Part shown: in pieces, positions 11,936-24,116 of the stretch
Numbering within the stretch: position 1 is the stretch's first letter
Layout of the letters: every line of letters begins with the position of its first letter
From: Betaproteobacteria bacterium
Lineage (GTDB): Bacteria > Pseudomonadota > Gammaproteobacteria > Burkholderiales > Rhodocyclaceae
Assembly: GCA_028065725.1 (NCBI GenBank)
Contig: JAPTVL010000435.1
Span: 6,775-70,774, forward strand
Reading direction: 5' to 3'
DNA length: 64,000 bases
Translations under genes and position numbers: made by a program
Notes under the pieces: model-generated
Told to the model about the DNA's origin: nothing
Seen by the model: only the letters and a program-made list of their open reading frames with translations
Databases searched by the model: none

Positions 11936-12308
11936 AACCAAAGCCTCGTTTGGCTACGTCCAGCGCCTGCACACGCCGAAGGAATTTTCGGCAGTCATGG
12001 CGGCGCGACGGGTGGTGCGGGGTGAGAGTTTCGATTTGCACTTCAGTCGTGCCGCAAGTGACGGCGCGGCACGGCTCGGATGGATTGTTCCGAAGCGACT
12101 GGCGCGGGCTGCTTCATTGCGCAATGCGATCAAGCGGCAGGGACGCGAAGCCTTCCGCTTGATGGCGGGCGGCATTCCGGCGGGCGATCTGGTGCTGCGC
12201 CTGAAGCGGCCGCTTGCCGGTATCAGGGCCGCCGACAAGCTGCAACGCAAGGCTTGGCGGGCGGAAATCGAAGTCCTCTTGAGACGCGTGCCGACGAATT
12301 CGCCATGA
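11895..12308 (+). CDS. rnpA: Ribonuclease P protein component
   Basis: Up to 137 residues. The conserved start of the fold is '[16 protein letters not shown]', and the RNR-like basic motif appears as '[15 protein letters not shown]' (family R-N-x2-K-R-x2-R). It binds the catalytic RNase P RNA and helps it trim the 5' ends of tRNAs. No ATG precedes the conserved region, so a GTG inside rpmH is used: 11895 here, or 11904 as the alternative. It overlaps yidD by 4 bases (ATGA). Confidence 0.93.
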   Translation: MRDVPRAVIVSASETKASFGYVQRLHTPKEFSAVMAARRVVRGESFDLHFSRAASDGAARLGWIVPKRLARAASLRNAIKRQGREAFRLMAGGIPAGDLVLRLKRPLAGIRAADKLQRKAWRAEIEVLLRRVPTNSP

Positions 12309-12526
12309 GGTTCATGCCTGTCCAGCCTTTTGTGTTGCTGATCCGCGCCTATCAGCTGGCGGTCAGCCCCTGGCTCGGCAATCGCTGCCGTTTTCACCCA
12401 AGCTGTTCGGAATACTCCATGGAGGCTTTGCGTCGCCACGGTTTGTTGCGGGGGCTGTGGCTGGGTGCGCGGCGGGTCGGGCGTTGTCACCCCTGGCATC
12501 CGGGCGGGTATGATCCGGTTCCCTGA
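12305..12526 (+). CDS. yidD: Membrane protein insertion efficiency factor YidD
   Basis: 73 residues with the unmistakable family block '[20 protein letters not shown]', '[12 protein letters not shown]' and '[17 protein letters not shown]'. YidD is a small membrane-associated protein that helps YidC-dependent insertion of inner membrane proteins. It sits between rnpA and yidC as in most bacteria, starting inside the rnpA stop codon, which suggests translational coupling. Confidence 0.96.
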   Translation: MRFMPVQPFVLLIRAYQLAVSPWLGNRCRFHPSCSEYSMEALRRHGLLRGLWLGARRVGRCHPWHPGGYDPVP

Positions 12527-12628
12527 TTTGTTGATTGTGGCCGTTGCGCTCGATGTCGATCGAACCGGTGCCGGCCATTATTGAAATTTCATTTTGTATT
12601 TTTGACCTGAATCACTGCCGAGACAGTA

Positions 12629-14263
12629 ATGGATAACCGACGATTGATACTGCTTCTGGTGTTCAGCTTCTCGCTGATCATGCTTTGGGACGGCTGGCAA
12701 CGGCAGAACCAGCCTAAGCCGGTAGCGGCGACGACGGCAACGGCACCCGCGGCAGCTGGTGCCGCCGGCGTGGTACCGACGCCGACTTTGCCGCCCGCCA
12801 CCACCGGGGCGCTGCCGACCGCCGTGCCGGCGACGGCTGGCGCAGTCGTGCCTGGAGCCGTGACCGCAAAGATTCGTACCGATCTGTACGTGGCGCATAT
12901 TTCCGCGCAGGGCGGCGACATCACCCGGCTTGAACTGGTCGGCCATCCCGAGACGGAAGATAAATCCAAGAACTTCGTGCTGTTCGATAGTGGCGAAAAG
13001 CACATCTATCTGGCGCAGTCGGGGATCATCGGCGAAGGCCTGCCGAACCACAAGACGGAGTGGCAGCTGGCCGCCGGCGAGCATGTGCTCAAGGATGGCG
13101 AGAAACAGCTCGAGCTGCGCCTCGAGGCGCTTGGCCCGGGCGGCGCCAAGGTGGCGAAGACTTATGTTTTCCAGCGCGGCAGCTACCAGATTGAAGTGCG
13201 TCACGAAGGGGTGGCGCCGGGGGCTCATGCCTACTATCAGATCACCCGCGACGGCAAGCCTGCCGAGGGCCAGGGCAACTCGATGATGATGGGTGTGGTG
13301 ACCTTCACCGGTCCGGCGGTCTACACCGAGGCGGAGAAGTTCCAGAAGGTCGAGTTCGCCGACATCCTGAAGAACAAGGCAAAGTTTGCGCAGAAGGCCG
13401 ACAACGGCTGGCTGGCGATGGTGCAGCACTACTTTGTGTCGGCTTGGCTGCCGGCGGCGGGGGTGACGCGTGAGTTCTACATGCGCAAGGTCGGTGAGGA
13501 TCTGTTCTCGGCCGGTGTCATTGTCCCGGTGGCTGCCGACGGGAAAAGCACGATATCGCTCTATGCCGGCCCGCAGGAACAGGACAAGCTGGAAAAGATC
13601 GCCCCCGGGCTCGATCTGGTGGTCGATTACGGCTGGCTCACGGTCATCGCCGCGCCGCTGTTCTGGGTTCTGGGCGCCATTCACAAGCTGGTCGGCAACT
13701 GGGGCTGGGCCATCATCGGCCTGACGCTGCTGCTCAAGCTGATGTTCTTCCCGCTGTCGGCCGCGAGCTACAAGTCGATGGCGAAGATGCGCGTGCTGAC
13801 GCCCAAGCTGGTCAAGCTCAAGGAAACCTACGGCGACGACAAGCAGCGCCTGAACCAGGAAATGATGGCGCTGTACAAGAAGGAAAAGGTCAATCCCCTG
13901 GGCGGTTGCCTGCCGGTGCTGGTGCAGATTCCGGTTTTCATCGCGCTGTACTGGGTGCTGCTGGGCACGGTCGAGATGCGCAACGCGCCTTGGCTGGGCT
14001 GGATCACCGACCTCTCGGTGAAGGATCCCTTCTACGTCTTGCCGCTGATCATGGGCGCCACCATGTTCATCCAGACCAAGCTCAATCCGACGCCGCCCGA
14101 TCCGATCCAGGCCAAGGTCATGCTGTTCATGCCGATCGTATTTACCGGGATGTTCCTGTTTTTCCCGGCGGGATTGGTGCTCTACTGGACGGTGAACAAC
14201 ATCCTGTCGATTGCGCAGCAATGGCAGATCACCCGCCTGGTCGAGGCCGGGGAAAAGAAATAG
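12629..14263 (+). CDS. yidC: Membrane protein insertase YidC
   Basis: A 544-residue inner membrane protein. The N-terminal anchor '[20 protein letters not shown]' is followed by an Ala/Thr/Pro-rich linker, a large periplasmic beta-sandwich domain (about residues 75-330) and the conserved C-terminal five-helix insertase core ('[20 protein letters not shown]', '[20 protein letters not shown]', '[18 protein letters not shown]'). It inserts and folds inner membrane proteins, alone or with SecYEG. It continues the rpmH operon after a 102-bp gap. Confidence 0.98.
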   Translation: MDNRRLILLLVFSFSLIMLWDGWQRQNQPKPVAATTATAPAAAGAAGVVPTPTLPPATTGALPTAVPATAGAVVPGAVTAKIRTDLYVAHISAQGGDITRLELVGHPETEDKSKNFVLFDSGEKHIYLAQSGIIGEGLPNHKTEWQLAAGEHVLKDGEKQLELRLEALGPGGAKVAKTYVFQRGSYQIEVRHEGVAPGAHAYYQITRDGKPAEGQGNSMMMGVVTFTGPAVYTEAEKFQKVEFADILKNKAKFAQKADNGWLAMVQHYFVSAWLPAAGVTREFYMRKVGEDLFSAGVIVPVAADGKSTISLYAGPQEQDKLEKIAPGLDLVVDYGWLTVIAAPLFWVLGAIHKLVGNWGWAIIGLTLLLKLMFFPLSAASYKSMAKMRVLTPKLVKLKETYGDDKQRLNQEMMALYKKEKVNPLGGCLPVLVQIPVFIALYWVLLGTVEMRNAPWLGWITDLSVKDPFYVLPLIMGATMFIQTKLNPTPPDPIQAKVMLFMPIVFTGMFLFFPAGLVLYWTVNNILSIAQQWQITRLVEAGEKK

Positions 14264-14270
14264 GCCGGCT

Positions 14271-14290
14271 TCCGGTCCCGCGGGACCGGA
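14271..14290. repeat. 20-bp perfect palindrome between yidC and mnmE
   Basis: TCCGGTCCCG followed directly by its reverse complement CGGGACCGGA, in the 67-bp gap after yidC. A GCCGGC hexamer flanks it on each side (near 14263 and 14298). No U-tract follows, so it is more likely an mRNA processing or stability hairpin than a terminator. Confidence 0.7.
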
Positions 14291-14330
14291 GAATTTGCCG
14301 GCGCGTTTCGTGCAGCCTCCAGGAGGGCGC

Positions 14331-15677
14331 ATGAGTCAGCCGCGCACGGGAATCATCGCCGCCGTCGCCACTGCCCCGGGACGTGCCGGCATCGGCGTGG
14401 TGCGGGTCTCGGGTGATGGTCTGGCGGCCTTCGCCCAGGCCTTGACCGGCAAGCTGCCGCAGGCCCGTCATGCCACGCTGGCCGATTTCTTCGCTGCTGA
14501 CGGGCTTGCCATCGACCGGGGGATTCTGCTGTATTTTCCCGCTCCCCATTCCTTCACCGGAGAGGATGTTCTCGAGCTTCAGGGCCATGGCGGCCCGGTG
14601 GTGCTGCAGATGCTGCTGGCGCGCTGCCTCGAGCTCGGCGCGCGGGTGGCCGAGCCGGGCGAATTCTCGCAACGCGCGTTCCTCAACGACAAGCTGGATC
14701 TGGTTCAGGCCGAGGCAGTGGCCGATCTGATCGAGGCTGGTACGGCCGCGGCAGCGCGCTCGGCCTTGCGTTCATTGTCCGGGGAGTTTTCGCGCGAAGT
14801 CAATGGGCTGGTGTTGCGCCTGACCGAACTGCGCATGCTGGTCGAGGCGACGCTGGACTTTCCCGAAGAGGAAATCGATATCCTGCGGGATACCGATGCG
14901 GCACAGCGCCTTGCCGCTTTTCGCGCCGATCTGTCCGCGCTTCTGGATCGGGCGCGCGCCGGCAGCCTGCTGCGTTCGGGGCTGCACGTGGTGCTGGCCG
15001 GCCTGCCGAACGTCGGCAAGTCATCCCTGCTCAATCGGCTGGCGGGCGCCGAGCGGGCGATCGTGACCGAGGTGGCCGGCACCACGCGCGACGCGGTGCG
15101 CGAAACGATCCAGATAGAGGGCATACCGCTGCACATCATCGACACGGCGGGATTGCGTGACACCGATGATGTGGTCGAGAAAATCGGCATCGAGCGGGCC
15201 TGGCGCGAAATCGAGCGGGCCGACGTGGTGCTCCAGCTGCTCGATGCGCGCAGCGGTGAAACGCCGGCCGACCATGCGATCGCGGTGCGCCTGCCGGCGG
15301 GCATTGAACGCATCGTGGTGGAGAACAAGTGCGATTTGGCCGCACAGGCGCCAGAGCGTCTGGTGTCCGGCGGCCGCGTGCATCTGCGGTTGTCGGCCAG
15401 GACCGGCGCGGGCATCAACCTGCTGCATGACGAACTGCTGCGCGTCGCCGGCTGGAGCGGGCATGGCGAAGACGTGGTGCTGGCGCGCGAACGGCACCTC
15501 GAAGCGTTAGCCATCGCTGCCGAAAAGTCGGCGCTGGCGGCACGCCGACTCGACCGGATCGAGCTTTGCGCGGAGGAACTGAGGCTGGCGCAGGACGCGC
15601 TGTCGCGCATCACGGGCGAGTTTACGGCGGACGATCTGCTGGGGGAAATTTTCTCGCGCTTCTGCATCGGCAAGTAG
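14331..15677 (+). CDS. mnmE: tRNA modification GTPase MnmE
   Basis: A 448-residue protein with an N-terminal tetrahydrofolate-binding domain ('[20 protein letters not shown]'), a helical domain, and an inserted Ras-like G domain: G1 '[12 protein letters not shown]', G2 'GTTRD', G3 'DTAGLRD', G4 'NKCD'. The C-terminal 'FCIGK' contains the catalytic Cys. With MnmG it makes the 5-carboxymethylaminomethyl group on wobble uridine of several tRNAs. AGGAGGG is 7 bases before the ATG. MnmG is encoded 6 kb downstream in the same window. Confidence 0.98.
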   Translation: MSQPRTGIIAAVATAPGRAGIGVVRVSGDGLAAFAQALTGKLPQARHATLADFFAADGLAIDRGILLYFPAPHSFTGEDVLELQGHGGPVVLQMLLARCLELGARVAEPGEFSQRAFLNDKLDLVQAEAVADLIEAGTAAAARSALRSLSGEFSREVNGLVLRLTELRMLVEATLDFPEEEIDILRDTDAAQRLAAFRADLSALLDRARAGSLLRSGLHVVLAGLPNVGKSSLLNRLAGAERAIVTEVAGTTRDAVRETIQIEGIPLHIIDTAGLRDTDDVVEKIGIERAWREIERADVVLQLLDARSGETPADHAIAVRLPAGIERIVVENKCDLAAQAPERLVSGGRVHLRLSARTGAGINLLHDELLRVAGWSGHGEDVVLARERHLEALAIAAEKSALAARRLDRIELCAEELRLAQDALSRITGEFTADDLLGEIFSRFCIGK

Positions 15678-15689
15678 CCCCTGCCCGGC

Positions 15690-16454
15690 ATGGCTGAATT
15701 CGATCTTGTCCTGTTGCTGCTGGCCGCCCTGTTCGCCGGTTTCGTCGACGCGGTGGCGGGCGGCGGTGGCCTGATCCAGGTACCGACCCTGCTGGTGACC
15801 TTGCCGGCCGAATCGCCGGCGACCGTGTTCGGCACCAACAAGCTGTCCAGCATATTCGGCACGGGCAATGCCGCGCTGCGCTTTGCACGGAGGATCGCTT
15901 TGCCGTGGCGCATAGCGCTGCCGGCTGCGGCCGCGGCCTTCCTGTTTTCCTTTGCCGGCGCGGCCGCGGTGAGCTGGCTGCCGCGGGAAGTTGTGCGTCC
16001 GCTGGTGCTTGGGCTGCTGGTGCTGGTGATGGTTTATACGGTCGGCAGGCCCGATTTCGGGGCGGTGTCCGGCGCCCGTCTGGCGCCCGGGCCGGAACGG
16101 CGCTGGGCACTTTTGGCCGGCGCCGTACTGGGTTTCTATGACGGGTTTTTCGGGCCCGGCGCGGGCAGCTTCATGATTTTCGCTTTCGTGCATTTCTTCA
16201 GGCTCGATTTCCTGCACGCGTCGAGTGCCGCGAAGGTGGTAAATTTCGCCACCAATGCTGCGGCATTGGCCTATTTCGTTCCGACCGGGCATGTCCTTTG
16301 GGTCTTGGGTCTGGCGATGGCCGTTTTCAACATCGCCGGAGCATTGCTCGGCGCGCGTCTGGCCTTGCACCATGGCAGCGGCTTTGTGCGCGGCGTGTTC
16401 ATCCTGGTGGCGTCGGTATTGATTGTGCGACTGGGATATGACACATTTGCGTGA
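15690..16454 (+). CDS. TSUP family membrane permease (YfcA/TauE-like)
   Basis: A 254-residue protein with about eight hydrophobic segments and the TSUP repeats 'AGFVDAVAGGGGLIQVPTLL' in the first half and 'GFYDGFFGPGAGSFMIFAFV' in the second; these glycine-rich motifs are diagnostic. Members move sulfite, sulfonates, thiosulfate or similar organic anions, but the substrate here is not predictable. It begins 12 bases after mnmE and is probably read through from it. Confidence 0.9.
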   Translation: MAEFDLVLLLLAALFAGFVDAVAGGGGLIQVPTLLVTLPAESPATVFGTNKLSSIFGTGNAALRFARRIALPWRIALPAAAAAFLFSFAGAAAVSWLPREVVRPLVLGLLVLVMVYTVGRPDFGAVSGARLAPGPERRWALLAGAVLGFYDGFFGPGAGSFMIFAFVHFFRLDFLHASSAAKVVNFATNAAALAYFVPTGHVLWVLGLAMAVFNIAGALLGARLALHHGSGFVRGVFILVASVLIVRLGYDTFA

Positions 16455-16592
16455 GCTTGGCAGGCTTAAGTTGTAATATAAGGCACTTTGATTCATGATT
16501 GCGTATACTGAAGCACTACAGTTCATTGTATGCGGTCGATCGTCGGCCCCATGCGCTTTGCTGGGGTTTTAATTGAGGGAGGAGACCCTGAT

Positions 16593-17738
16593 ATGAAACT
16601 TGGAAAATTGGCTGTTGCCCTGGCAGCGGCAGGTACTGCATTTGCGGCGGCCGCAGACATCACCGTCGGCGTAACCGTATCGGCTACCGGGCCGGCGGCT
16701 TCGCTCGGCATTCCGGAAAAGAACACCATCGCCTTGCTGCCGGTCACCATGGGCGGACAAAAGGTCAATTACATCGTTCTTGACGATGCGTCGGACACGA
16801 CGACGGCAGTAAAGAACGTGCGCAAGCTGATTTCGGAGAACAAGGTCGATGTCATCATCGGGTCCACGATCACGCCGAATTCGCTGGCGATGATCGACGT
16901 TGTGGCCGAAGCGGAAACGCCGACCATTTCCATGGCCGCATCGGCACGGATCGTCGATCCGGCCAACCCCAAGACCAAGTGGGTGTTCAAGACGCCGCAA
17001 AACGACCAGCAGATGGCGACCGCAATTGCCGCCCACATGGCCAATGCCGGCGTCAAAACCGTGGCTTTCATCGGCTTCAACGATGCCTACGGCGAAGGCT
17101 GGTATCAGGAATTCACCAAGTATGCGGATACCTACAAGCTCAGGATCGTGGCCAACGAGCGGTACAGCCGGGCGGATACATCGGTAACCGGACAGGTACT
17201 GAAGATCATGGCGGCCAAGCCCGATGCGGTGCTGATCGCCGGTTCCGGCACGCCGGCGGCCTTGCCGCAGGTGGCACTCAAGGAGCGCGGCTTTGCCGGC
17301 AAGTACTATCAGACGCATGGCATCGCCAACAACGATTTCCTGCGCGTCGGCGGCAAGAATGTCGAAGGGACTTTGCTGCCCGCCGGGCCGATCCTGGTTG
17401 CCGCACAATTGCCGGACAGCAACCCGATCAAGAAGTCGTCCCTGGCCTATATCGCCAAGTACGAGGCAGCCCATGGCAAAGGCAGCATCTCGACCTTCGG
17501 CGGACACGCCTGGGATGCCGGACTGCTGCTGCAGAATGCAGTGCCGGCCGCGCTGAAGAAAGCCCAGCCGGGGACCAAGGAGTTTCGTGCCGCGCTGCGC
17601 GATGCGCTGGAAGGCACCAAGGATCTGGTGGGCGTGCATGGCGTGTTCAACATGACACCCGGCGACCACCTCGGCTTCGACCAGCGCGCGCGCGTCATGG
17701 TGCGCATCGAGAACGGCGCCTGGAAGCTGGACAAGTAG
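16593..17738 (+). CDS. ABC importer substrate-binding protein, branched-chain amino acid type
   Basis: A 381-residue periplasmic type I binding protein (Peripla_BP_6 / LivK-like). It has a signal peptide ('LAVALAAAGTAFAAAADI', cleavage after AAA) and two alpha/beta lobes; typical segments are 'ITVGVTVSATGPAASLG', 'VDVIIGSTITPNSLAM' and 'AFIGFNDAYGEGWYQEF'. It delivers the ligand to the permease encoded downstream. The ligand may be a branched-chain amino acid, an amide, urea or an aromatic acid; sequence does not decide. GGAGG lies upstream of the ATG. A terminator-like hairpin after the gene should give it higher expression than the rest of the operon. Confidence 0.9.
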   Translation: MKLGKLAVALAAAGTAFAAAADITVGVTVSATGPAASLGIPEKNTIALLPVTMGGQKVNYIVLDDASDTTTAVKNVRKLISENKVDVIIGSTITPNSLAMIDVVAEAETPTISMAASARIVDPANPKTKWVFKTPQNDQQMATAIAAHMANAGVKTVAFIGFNDAYGEGWYQEFTKYADTYKLRIVANERYSRADTSVTGQVLKIMAAKPDAVLIAGSGTPAALPQVALKERGFAGKYYQTHGIANNDFLRVGGKNVEGTLLPAGPILVAAQLPDSNPIKKSSLAYIAKYEAAHGKGSISTFGGHAWDAGLLLQNAVPAALKKAQPGTKEFRAALRDALEGTKDLVGVHGVFNMTPGDHLGFDQRARVMVRIENGAWKLDK

Positions 17739-17774
17739 GGCGATTTCGGCAGCAACTAAAAAATGAAGCAAGCG

Positions 17775-17803
17775 AGCGGGGCAACGTACCCCGCTCCTTT
17801 TTT
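17775..17803 (+). terminator. Attenuator-like terminator after the binding protein gene
   Basis: AGCGGGG (17775-17781), a 7-base loop and CCCCGCT (17789-17795), followed by CCTTTTTT. It lies inside the importer operon, between binding protein and permease genes, where partial termination is common. Confidence 0.75.
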
Positions 17804-17899
17804 CCGGAGGCGGCGGATGCGATATGCATCCGCCATGGATTTTGATCTTCACGCCAGGGGCGCCTCGAGCGGGACCCCCGGCAAACCGAGAACGGATCA

Positions 17900-18937
17900 A
17901 TGGATCTGCAAATAGGCTTGTTGCTGGGACAGGACGGGGTCACCAACGGCGCGATCTATGCGTTGCTGGCGCTGGCGCTGGTGCTGGTGTTCGCGGTGAC
18001 GCGGGTGATCTTCATACCGCAGGGGGAGTTTGTCGCCTTTGGCGCCCTGACGCTGGCGAGTTTTCAGGCGGGCAAGACGCCAGGCACCTTGTGGCTTCTG
18101 ATCGGCGCCGGAGTGGCGGTGGCGCTGATCGACATCAGTCTCGCGTTGCGCGCGCGCGCGCACAAGAAGCTGCCGCGCATCGTCGGCTGGAATCTGGCCT
18201 ATCCGGCCGCCGCCGCCGCCGTGGTGTTCCTGCTCAAGCCCGGCGAGTTTCCGCTGTTGGCGCAGATTGTTCTGGCCCTGGCGCTGGTGGTGCCGCTGGG
18301 TCCCATGATTTATCGCCTTGCCTACCAGCCTCTGGCCGAAGCCAGCGTGCTGGTGTTGCTGATCGTCTCGGTTGCGGTGCATCTGGCCCTGGTCGGGCTG
18401 GGTCTGCTGTTCTTCGGCGCCGAAGGTTCGCGCACGCCGGCGTTTTCTGATGCCAGTTTCGATCTGGGACTAGTGAGGCTGAATGGCCAGACGCTTTGGG
18501 TCGTGGGGGCCAGTTTGTTGCTGATCGTGGTGCTGTTCATATTTTTTGAGCGCACGATCTATGGCAAGGCCTTGCGCGCCACGGCGATGAATCGTACCGG
18601 CGCGCGCCTGATGGGGATTTCCACGGTAATGGCGGGAAAACTCTCCTTCCTGCTGGCGACACTGATCGGCGCCTTTTCCGGAATCCTGATCGCGCCGATC
18701 ACGACGATCTATTACGACACTGGTTTTCTGATAGGCCTCAAGGGCTTCGTCGGCGCCATCGTCGGCGGACTCGCCAGCTACCCGATTGCGGCGGCAGGAG
18801 CCGTGTTGGTCGGCTTGCTCGAAGCCTTCTCCTCGTTCTGGGCCTCCGCCTTCAAGGAGGTGATCGTGTTCACCCTGATCATCCCGGTGCTGGTCTGGCG
18901 TTCGCTGACGACACACCATGTCGAGGAGGACGAGTGA
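17900..18937 (+). CDS. ABC importer permease, LivH type
   Basis: A 345-residue inner membrane permease with eight to nine hydrophobic segments, beginning with the LivH-like '[19 protein letters not shown]' and ending with '[20 protein letters not shown]'. The 'EAA-like' coupling region lies near '[20 protein letters not shown]'. It forms one half of the transmembrane pathway with the LivM domain of the next gene. The N-terminal half is longer than LivH of Escherichia coli because of an extra segment (about residues 60-110). Its stop codon overlaps the ATG of the next gene by one base. Confidence 0.9.
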   Translation: MDLQIGLLLGQDGVTNGAIYALLALALVLVFAVTRVIFIPQGEFVAFGALTLASFQAGKTPGTLWLLIGAGVAVALIDISLALRARAHKKLPRIVGWNLAYPAAAAAVVFLLKPGEFPLLAQIVLALALVVPLGPMIYRLAYQPLAEASVLVLLIVSVAVHLALVGLGLLFFGAEGSRTPAFSDASFDLGLVRLNGQTLWVVGASLLLIVVLFIFFERTIYGKALRATAMNRTGARLMGISTVMAGKLSFLLATLIGAFSGILIAPITTIYYDTGFLIGLKGFVGAIVGGLASYPIAAAGAVLVGLLEAFSSFWASAFKEVIVFTLIIPVLVWRSLTTHHVEEDE

Positions 18938-20724
18938 TGCCTTCACGCCTTTGGCTCGCCGGCTTCCTGGCACTGCTGCTGATTGCCCCGCTACTGGCGA
19001 GCGAATTCCATGTCACGCTGCTCAATTACATCGGGCTCTATTCCCTCGTTGCCCTGGGTCTGGTGCTGTTGACCGGGGTAGGCGGCCTGACATCATTCGG
19101 CCAGGCGGCGTTTGTCGGACTCGGCGCCTACACCACGGCCTATCTGTCGACTGCCGGGAATCTGCCGGGCTGGGCGGCAGCCTTCGGCGGCTCGCCCTGG
19201 ATGGGACTGCTGGCAGGTTTGCTGCTCACGGCGGCGGTGGCGCTGGTACTCGGTCTGCTGACCCTGCGCCTGTCGGGACACTACCTGCCGCTGGGCACCA
19301 TCGCCTGGGGCATCAGTCTCTACTTCCTGTTCGGCAATCTGGATTTTCTGGGCGGCCACACCGGCATGTCGGGGATCCCGGCGTTGTCCTTGTTCGGACT
19401 GGAACTCAAGGACGGCCGCAACTTCTATTACGTGATCTGGACCGCGGTGCTGGCTGCCGTCTGGCTGACGCATAACCTGCTGGATTCGCGGGAGGGCAGG
19501 GCGATACGCGCACTCAAGGGCGGCGTGGTCATGGCTGAATCGATGGGCGTGGATACGGCCCGCTCCAAGGTGGTGATCTTTCTCATCGCGGCGCTGTTTG
19601 CCTGCATCTCCGGCTGGCTTTACGCCCACCTGCAGCGCTTCGTCAATCCGACGCCGTTCGGCTTGCATATCGGCATCGAGTATCTGTTCATGGCGGTGGT
19701 GGGCGGGGCGGCTCACGTCTGGGGCGCCCTGCTCGGTGCCGGCGTGATCACGGTGCTCAAGCAGTGGCTGCAGGACTGGCTGCCGAAGCTGCTGGGCGCT
19801 TCGGGCAACTTCGAAATGATCGTCTTTGGCGTCATGATGATTTTCGTTTTGCAACGTGCGCGCGACGGCCTTTGGCCGATCCTGACGCGCCTGATTCCGC
19901 AGCGCCGGAATCAGCGCGAAGTGCCGCAGGCCGCAGCATTGCCGAAGAAGCCGGCACCGCAGGCCGGTCAGGTGCTGCTTGAAGCGCGCAACGTGGTGAA
20001 GCGGTTCGGCGGCCTGGTCGCCAACAACAACATGAACCTCACCGTGAAGGCGGGCGAGATCATGGCGCTGATCGGCCCCAATGGCGCCGGCAAGTCGACC
20101 ATGTTCAACTGCGTGTCGGGGGTGGACTCGCCGACCGAGGGCGAGGTGCTGTTTCGTGGCCAGGCGGTGACCGGACTTAGCTCGCGGCAGATCGCCCGAT
20201 TGGGCATGAGCCGTACCTTCCAGCATGTCCGGCTGTTGCCGACCATGAGCGTGCTCGAAAATGCCGCGATCGGCGGGCACATGCGCGGCAGCAAGGGCGT
20301 GCTGCCGGCGATGCTGCATCTGGAGCGCAACGAAGAGGCCAGGTTGCTGGCCGAGGCGGCGCGACAGGTGGAGCGGGTGGGTCTCAAGGATTCCATGTTC
20401 GAACCTGCCGGCAGCCTGGCGCTGGGCAAGCAGCGCACACTGGAAATTGCGCGCGCGCTGTGCGCCGACCCGACCCTGCTGTTGCTCGACGAACCGGCGG
20501 CCGGCTTGCGTTATCTGGAAAAGCAGGCTTTGGCCGAACTCTTGCGCAAGCTGCGCGGTGAAGGCATGGGCATCCTGCTGGTGGAGCACGACATGGATTT
20601 TGTGATGGGCCTGGCCGATCGCGTGGTGGTCATGGAGTTCGGCGAAAAGATTGCCGAAGGTCTGCCCGATGAGGTCCAGCGCGACCCGGCAGTGCTCGAA
20701 GCCTACCTCGGGGGGGTCGATTGA
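18937..20724 (+). CDS. Fused ABC permease (LivM) and ATPase (LivG)
   Basis: A 595-residue fusion. Residues about 1-310 are a LivM-like permease ('[20 protein letters not shown]', '[19 protein letters not shown]'). A Pro/Ala/Gln linker (about 325-345) leads to a LivG-like ATPase with Walker A '[11 protein letters not shown]', Walker B '[11 protein letters not shown]' and H-loop 'VEHDMDF'. The signature loop is '[15 protein letters not shown]' rather than the LSGGQ type; LivG proteins are usually somewhat degenerate here too. Separate livM and livG genes are the rule, so this is a natural fusion that fixes one ATPase to one permease. The frame is open throughout, with no sign of a sequencing error. 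Confidence 0.92.
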   Translation: MPSRLWLAGFLALLLIAPLLASEFHVTLLNYIGLYSLVALGLVLLTGVGGLTSFGQAAFVGLGAYTTAYLSTAGNLPGWAAAFGGSPWMGLLAGLLLTAAVALVLGLLTLRLSGHYLPLGTIAWGISLYFLFGNLDFLGGHTGMSGIPALSLFGLELKDGRNFYYVIWTAVLAAVWLTHNLLDSREGRAIRALKGGVVMAESMGVDTARSKVVIFLIAALFACISGWLYAHLQRFVNPTPFGLHIGIEYLFMAVVGGAAHVWGALLGAGVITVLKQWLQDWLPKLLGASGNFEMIVFGVMMIFVLQRARDGLWPILTRLIPQRRNQREVPQAAALPKKPAPQAGQVLLEARNVVKRFGGLVANNNMNLTVKAGEIMALIGPNGAGKSTMFNCVSGVDSPTEGEVLFRGQAVTGLSSRQIARLGMSRTFQHVRLLPTMSVLENAAIGGHMRGSKGVLPAMLHLERNEEARLLAEAARQVERVGLKDSMFEPAGSLALGKQRTLEIARALCADPTLLLLDEPAAGLRYLEKQALAELLRKLRGEGMGILLVEHDMDFVMGLADRVVVMEFGEKIAEGLPDEVQRDPAVLEAYLGGVD

Positions 20725-21464
20725 TGAGCGAAACGAACACCGTTCTCGAGGTGGTCGACCTCTGTGTGTCCTACGGCAAGGTCGAAGCGCTGCATCATGC
20801 CGGGATCAAGGTCGGCGAGGGGCAGATCGTCACCGTGATCGGCCCCAACGGTGCCGGCAAGACCACCATGCTGTCCTCGATCATGGGGCTGTTGCCGCAT
20901 ACCCGCGGCTCGATCCGCCTGCTCGGCCAGGATGTCGGCGATGCCGAGGTGGAGGACATGGTGACGCTGGGCGTCAATCTGGTGCCCGAGTCGCGCGCCT
21001 TGTTCGGCGAAATGAGCGTCGAGGACAATCTTCTGCTGGGTGCCTTCATGCGGCACCGGATGGGTCATCGCGATCAGCAGCAGACCATGGAAGAGGTATT
21101 CCGGATTTTTCCCCGCCTCAAGGAGCGACGGGCGCAGTATGCGGGCACGCTGTCCGGCGGCGAGCGACAGATGCTGGCCGTGGCGCGTGCCTTGATGGCG
21201 AAGCCGAAGCTGCTGATGCTGGACGAGCCCAGTCTTGGTCTGGCGCCTTTGATCGTGCGCGAGATCTTCCGGGTGATCGCCGATCTGAAGCGCACCGGGG
21301 TGGCGATCCTGCTGGTGGAGCAGAATGCGCGGGCTGCACTGCAGGTGGCGGATTACGCCTATGTACTGGAAACCGGCGAGATTGCGCTGGAAGGGCCAAG
21401 CGCCAAGCTGATCGACGATCCGAAGGTGGTCGAGTCCTACTTGGGGCTGGGGGGCAAGCACTAG
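20724..21464 (+). CDS. ABC importer ATPase, LivF type
   Basis: A 246-residue ATPase with Walker A 'GPNGAGKTTMLSSIMGL', signature 'GTLSGGERQMLAVARAL', Walker B 'LLMLDEPSLGLAP' and switch His replaced by Gln in 'LLVEQNARAAL', as is normal in LivF proteins. It pairs with the LivG domain of the preceding fusion protein to power the importer. It overlaps the upstream stop by one base (TGATG). The first parS palindrome begins five bases after its stop codon. Confidence 0.93.
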   Translation: MSETNTVLEVVDLCVSYGKVEALHHAGIKVGEGQIVTVIGPNGAGKTTMLSSIMGLLPHTRGSIRLLGQDVGDAEVEDMVTLGVNLVPESRALFGEMSVEDNLLLGAFMRHRMGHRDQQQTMEEVFRIFPRLKERRAQYAGTLSGGERQMLAVARALMAKPKLLMLDEPSLGLAPLIVREIFRVIADLKRTGVAILLVEQNARAALQVADYAYVLETGEIALEGPSAKLIDDPKVVESYLGLGGKH

Positions 21465-21469
21465 GGGTG

Positions 21470-21485
21470 TGTTTCACGTGAAACC
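21470..21485. promoter_or_regulatory. parS: parS site 1
   Basis: TGTTTCACGTGAAACC, one mismatch at the last base from the perfect parS palindrome. It is expected to be the loading site for the ParB CTPase encoded at 24893. Confidence 0.9.
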
Positions 21486-21495
21486 AGACGTTTCC

Positions 21496-21511
21496 TGTTT
21501 CACGTGAAACA
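21496..21511. promoter_or_regulatory. parS: parS site 2
   Basis: TGTTTCACGTGAAACA, a perfect 16-bp match to the parS consensus, 26 bp centre to centre from site 1. Both are in the 131-bp gap between livF and mnmG. Confidence 0.93.
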
Positions 21512-21595
21512 GCCATGCCAGCCGGCTTCTGGTCAGGCTGCGTTTTTCAGACCAGAGGCGTATGATTGCGCCTCTTTTTGTTTGGTGCGCGCGGC

Positions 21596-23478
<1,883 letters not shown>

Positions 23479-23482
<4 letters not shown>

Positions 23483-24114
23483 GTCTGGCGCAGCAGTTAC
23501 GCGAGGGCCTTGCGGTCCTCGGACTCGAGCTGCCGGACGCAGTGCAGGCCAAGCTGCTGGCCTATGTCGCGCTGCTCAAGAAATGGAATGCGACCTACAA
23601 CCTGACTGCGATTCGCAACGAGGCCGAGATGGTCACTCAGCATCTGCTCGACTCCCTGTCGGTGCTGCCGGCTTTGCCGGAGTCGGCGCTGGCGGCACGG
23701 CGCTGGGCCGATGTCGGCAGCGGTGCCGGCCTGCCGGGAATTCCGCTGGCGATCGTGCGCCCGGATCTGGCGATGGCGCTGATCGAGACGGTGGAAAAGA
23801 AGTCCGCGTTCCAGCGCCAGGCGAAGATCGAGCTGGGCCTGGCGAATATCACCGTCGTCAATCAGCGCGTCGAAGACCTGGCGGCCGGCCAGTTCGATGC
23901 CGTGATTTCCCGTGCCTTTGCCGATCTGGCGGAGTTTATCCGCCTGGGCGGGCACCTGCTGACGAAAGGCGGCCGGCTTTACGCCATGAAGGGCCTGCTG
24001 CCCGAAGAAGAAATGAGCCGCCTGCCGCCGGGCTGGGCGGTGGCCGACTGCACCCGGCTGAGCGTTCCGAGTCTGGACGCACAGCGCCATCTGCTGGTTA
24101 TCGAGAGAGTCTGA
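23479..24114 (+). CDS. rsmG: 16S rRNA (guanine-527-N7) methyltransferase RsmG (GidB)
   Basis: A 211-residue SAM-dependent methyltransferase. The N-terminal helix region '[19 protein letters not shown]' precedes the SAM site '[20 protein letters not shown]' and the acidic loop '[14 protein letters not shown]'. It methylates G527 of 16S rRNA in the decoding region; loss of the family enzyme gives low-level streptomycin resistance. It starts in the mnmG stop codon (ATGA), so translation is probably coupled. Confidence 0.96.
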
Positions 24115-24116
24115 CG

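Noticed and set aside
23680..23702. Match to the 26-bp motif core inside rsmG (and a similar one at 15523 in mnmE)
   Set aside because: Both encode S-A-L-A-A-R in a different frame from the other genic copies and may result from ordinary GC-rich codon use. I do not count them as firm copies.
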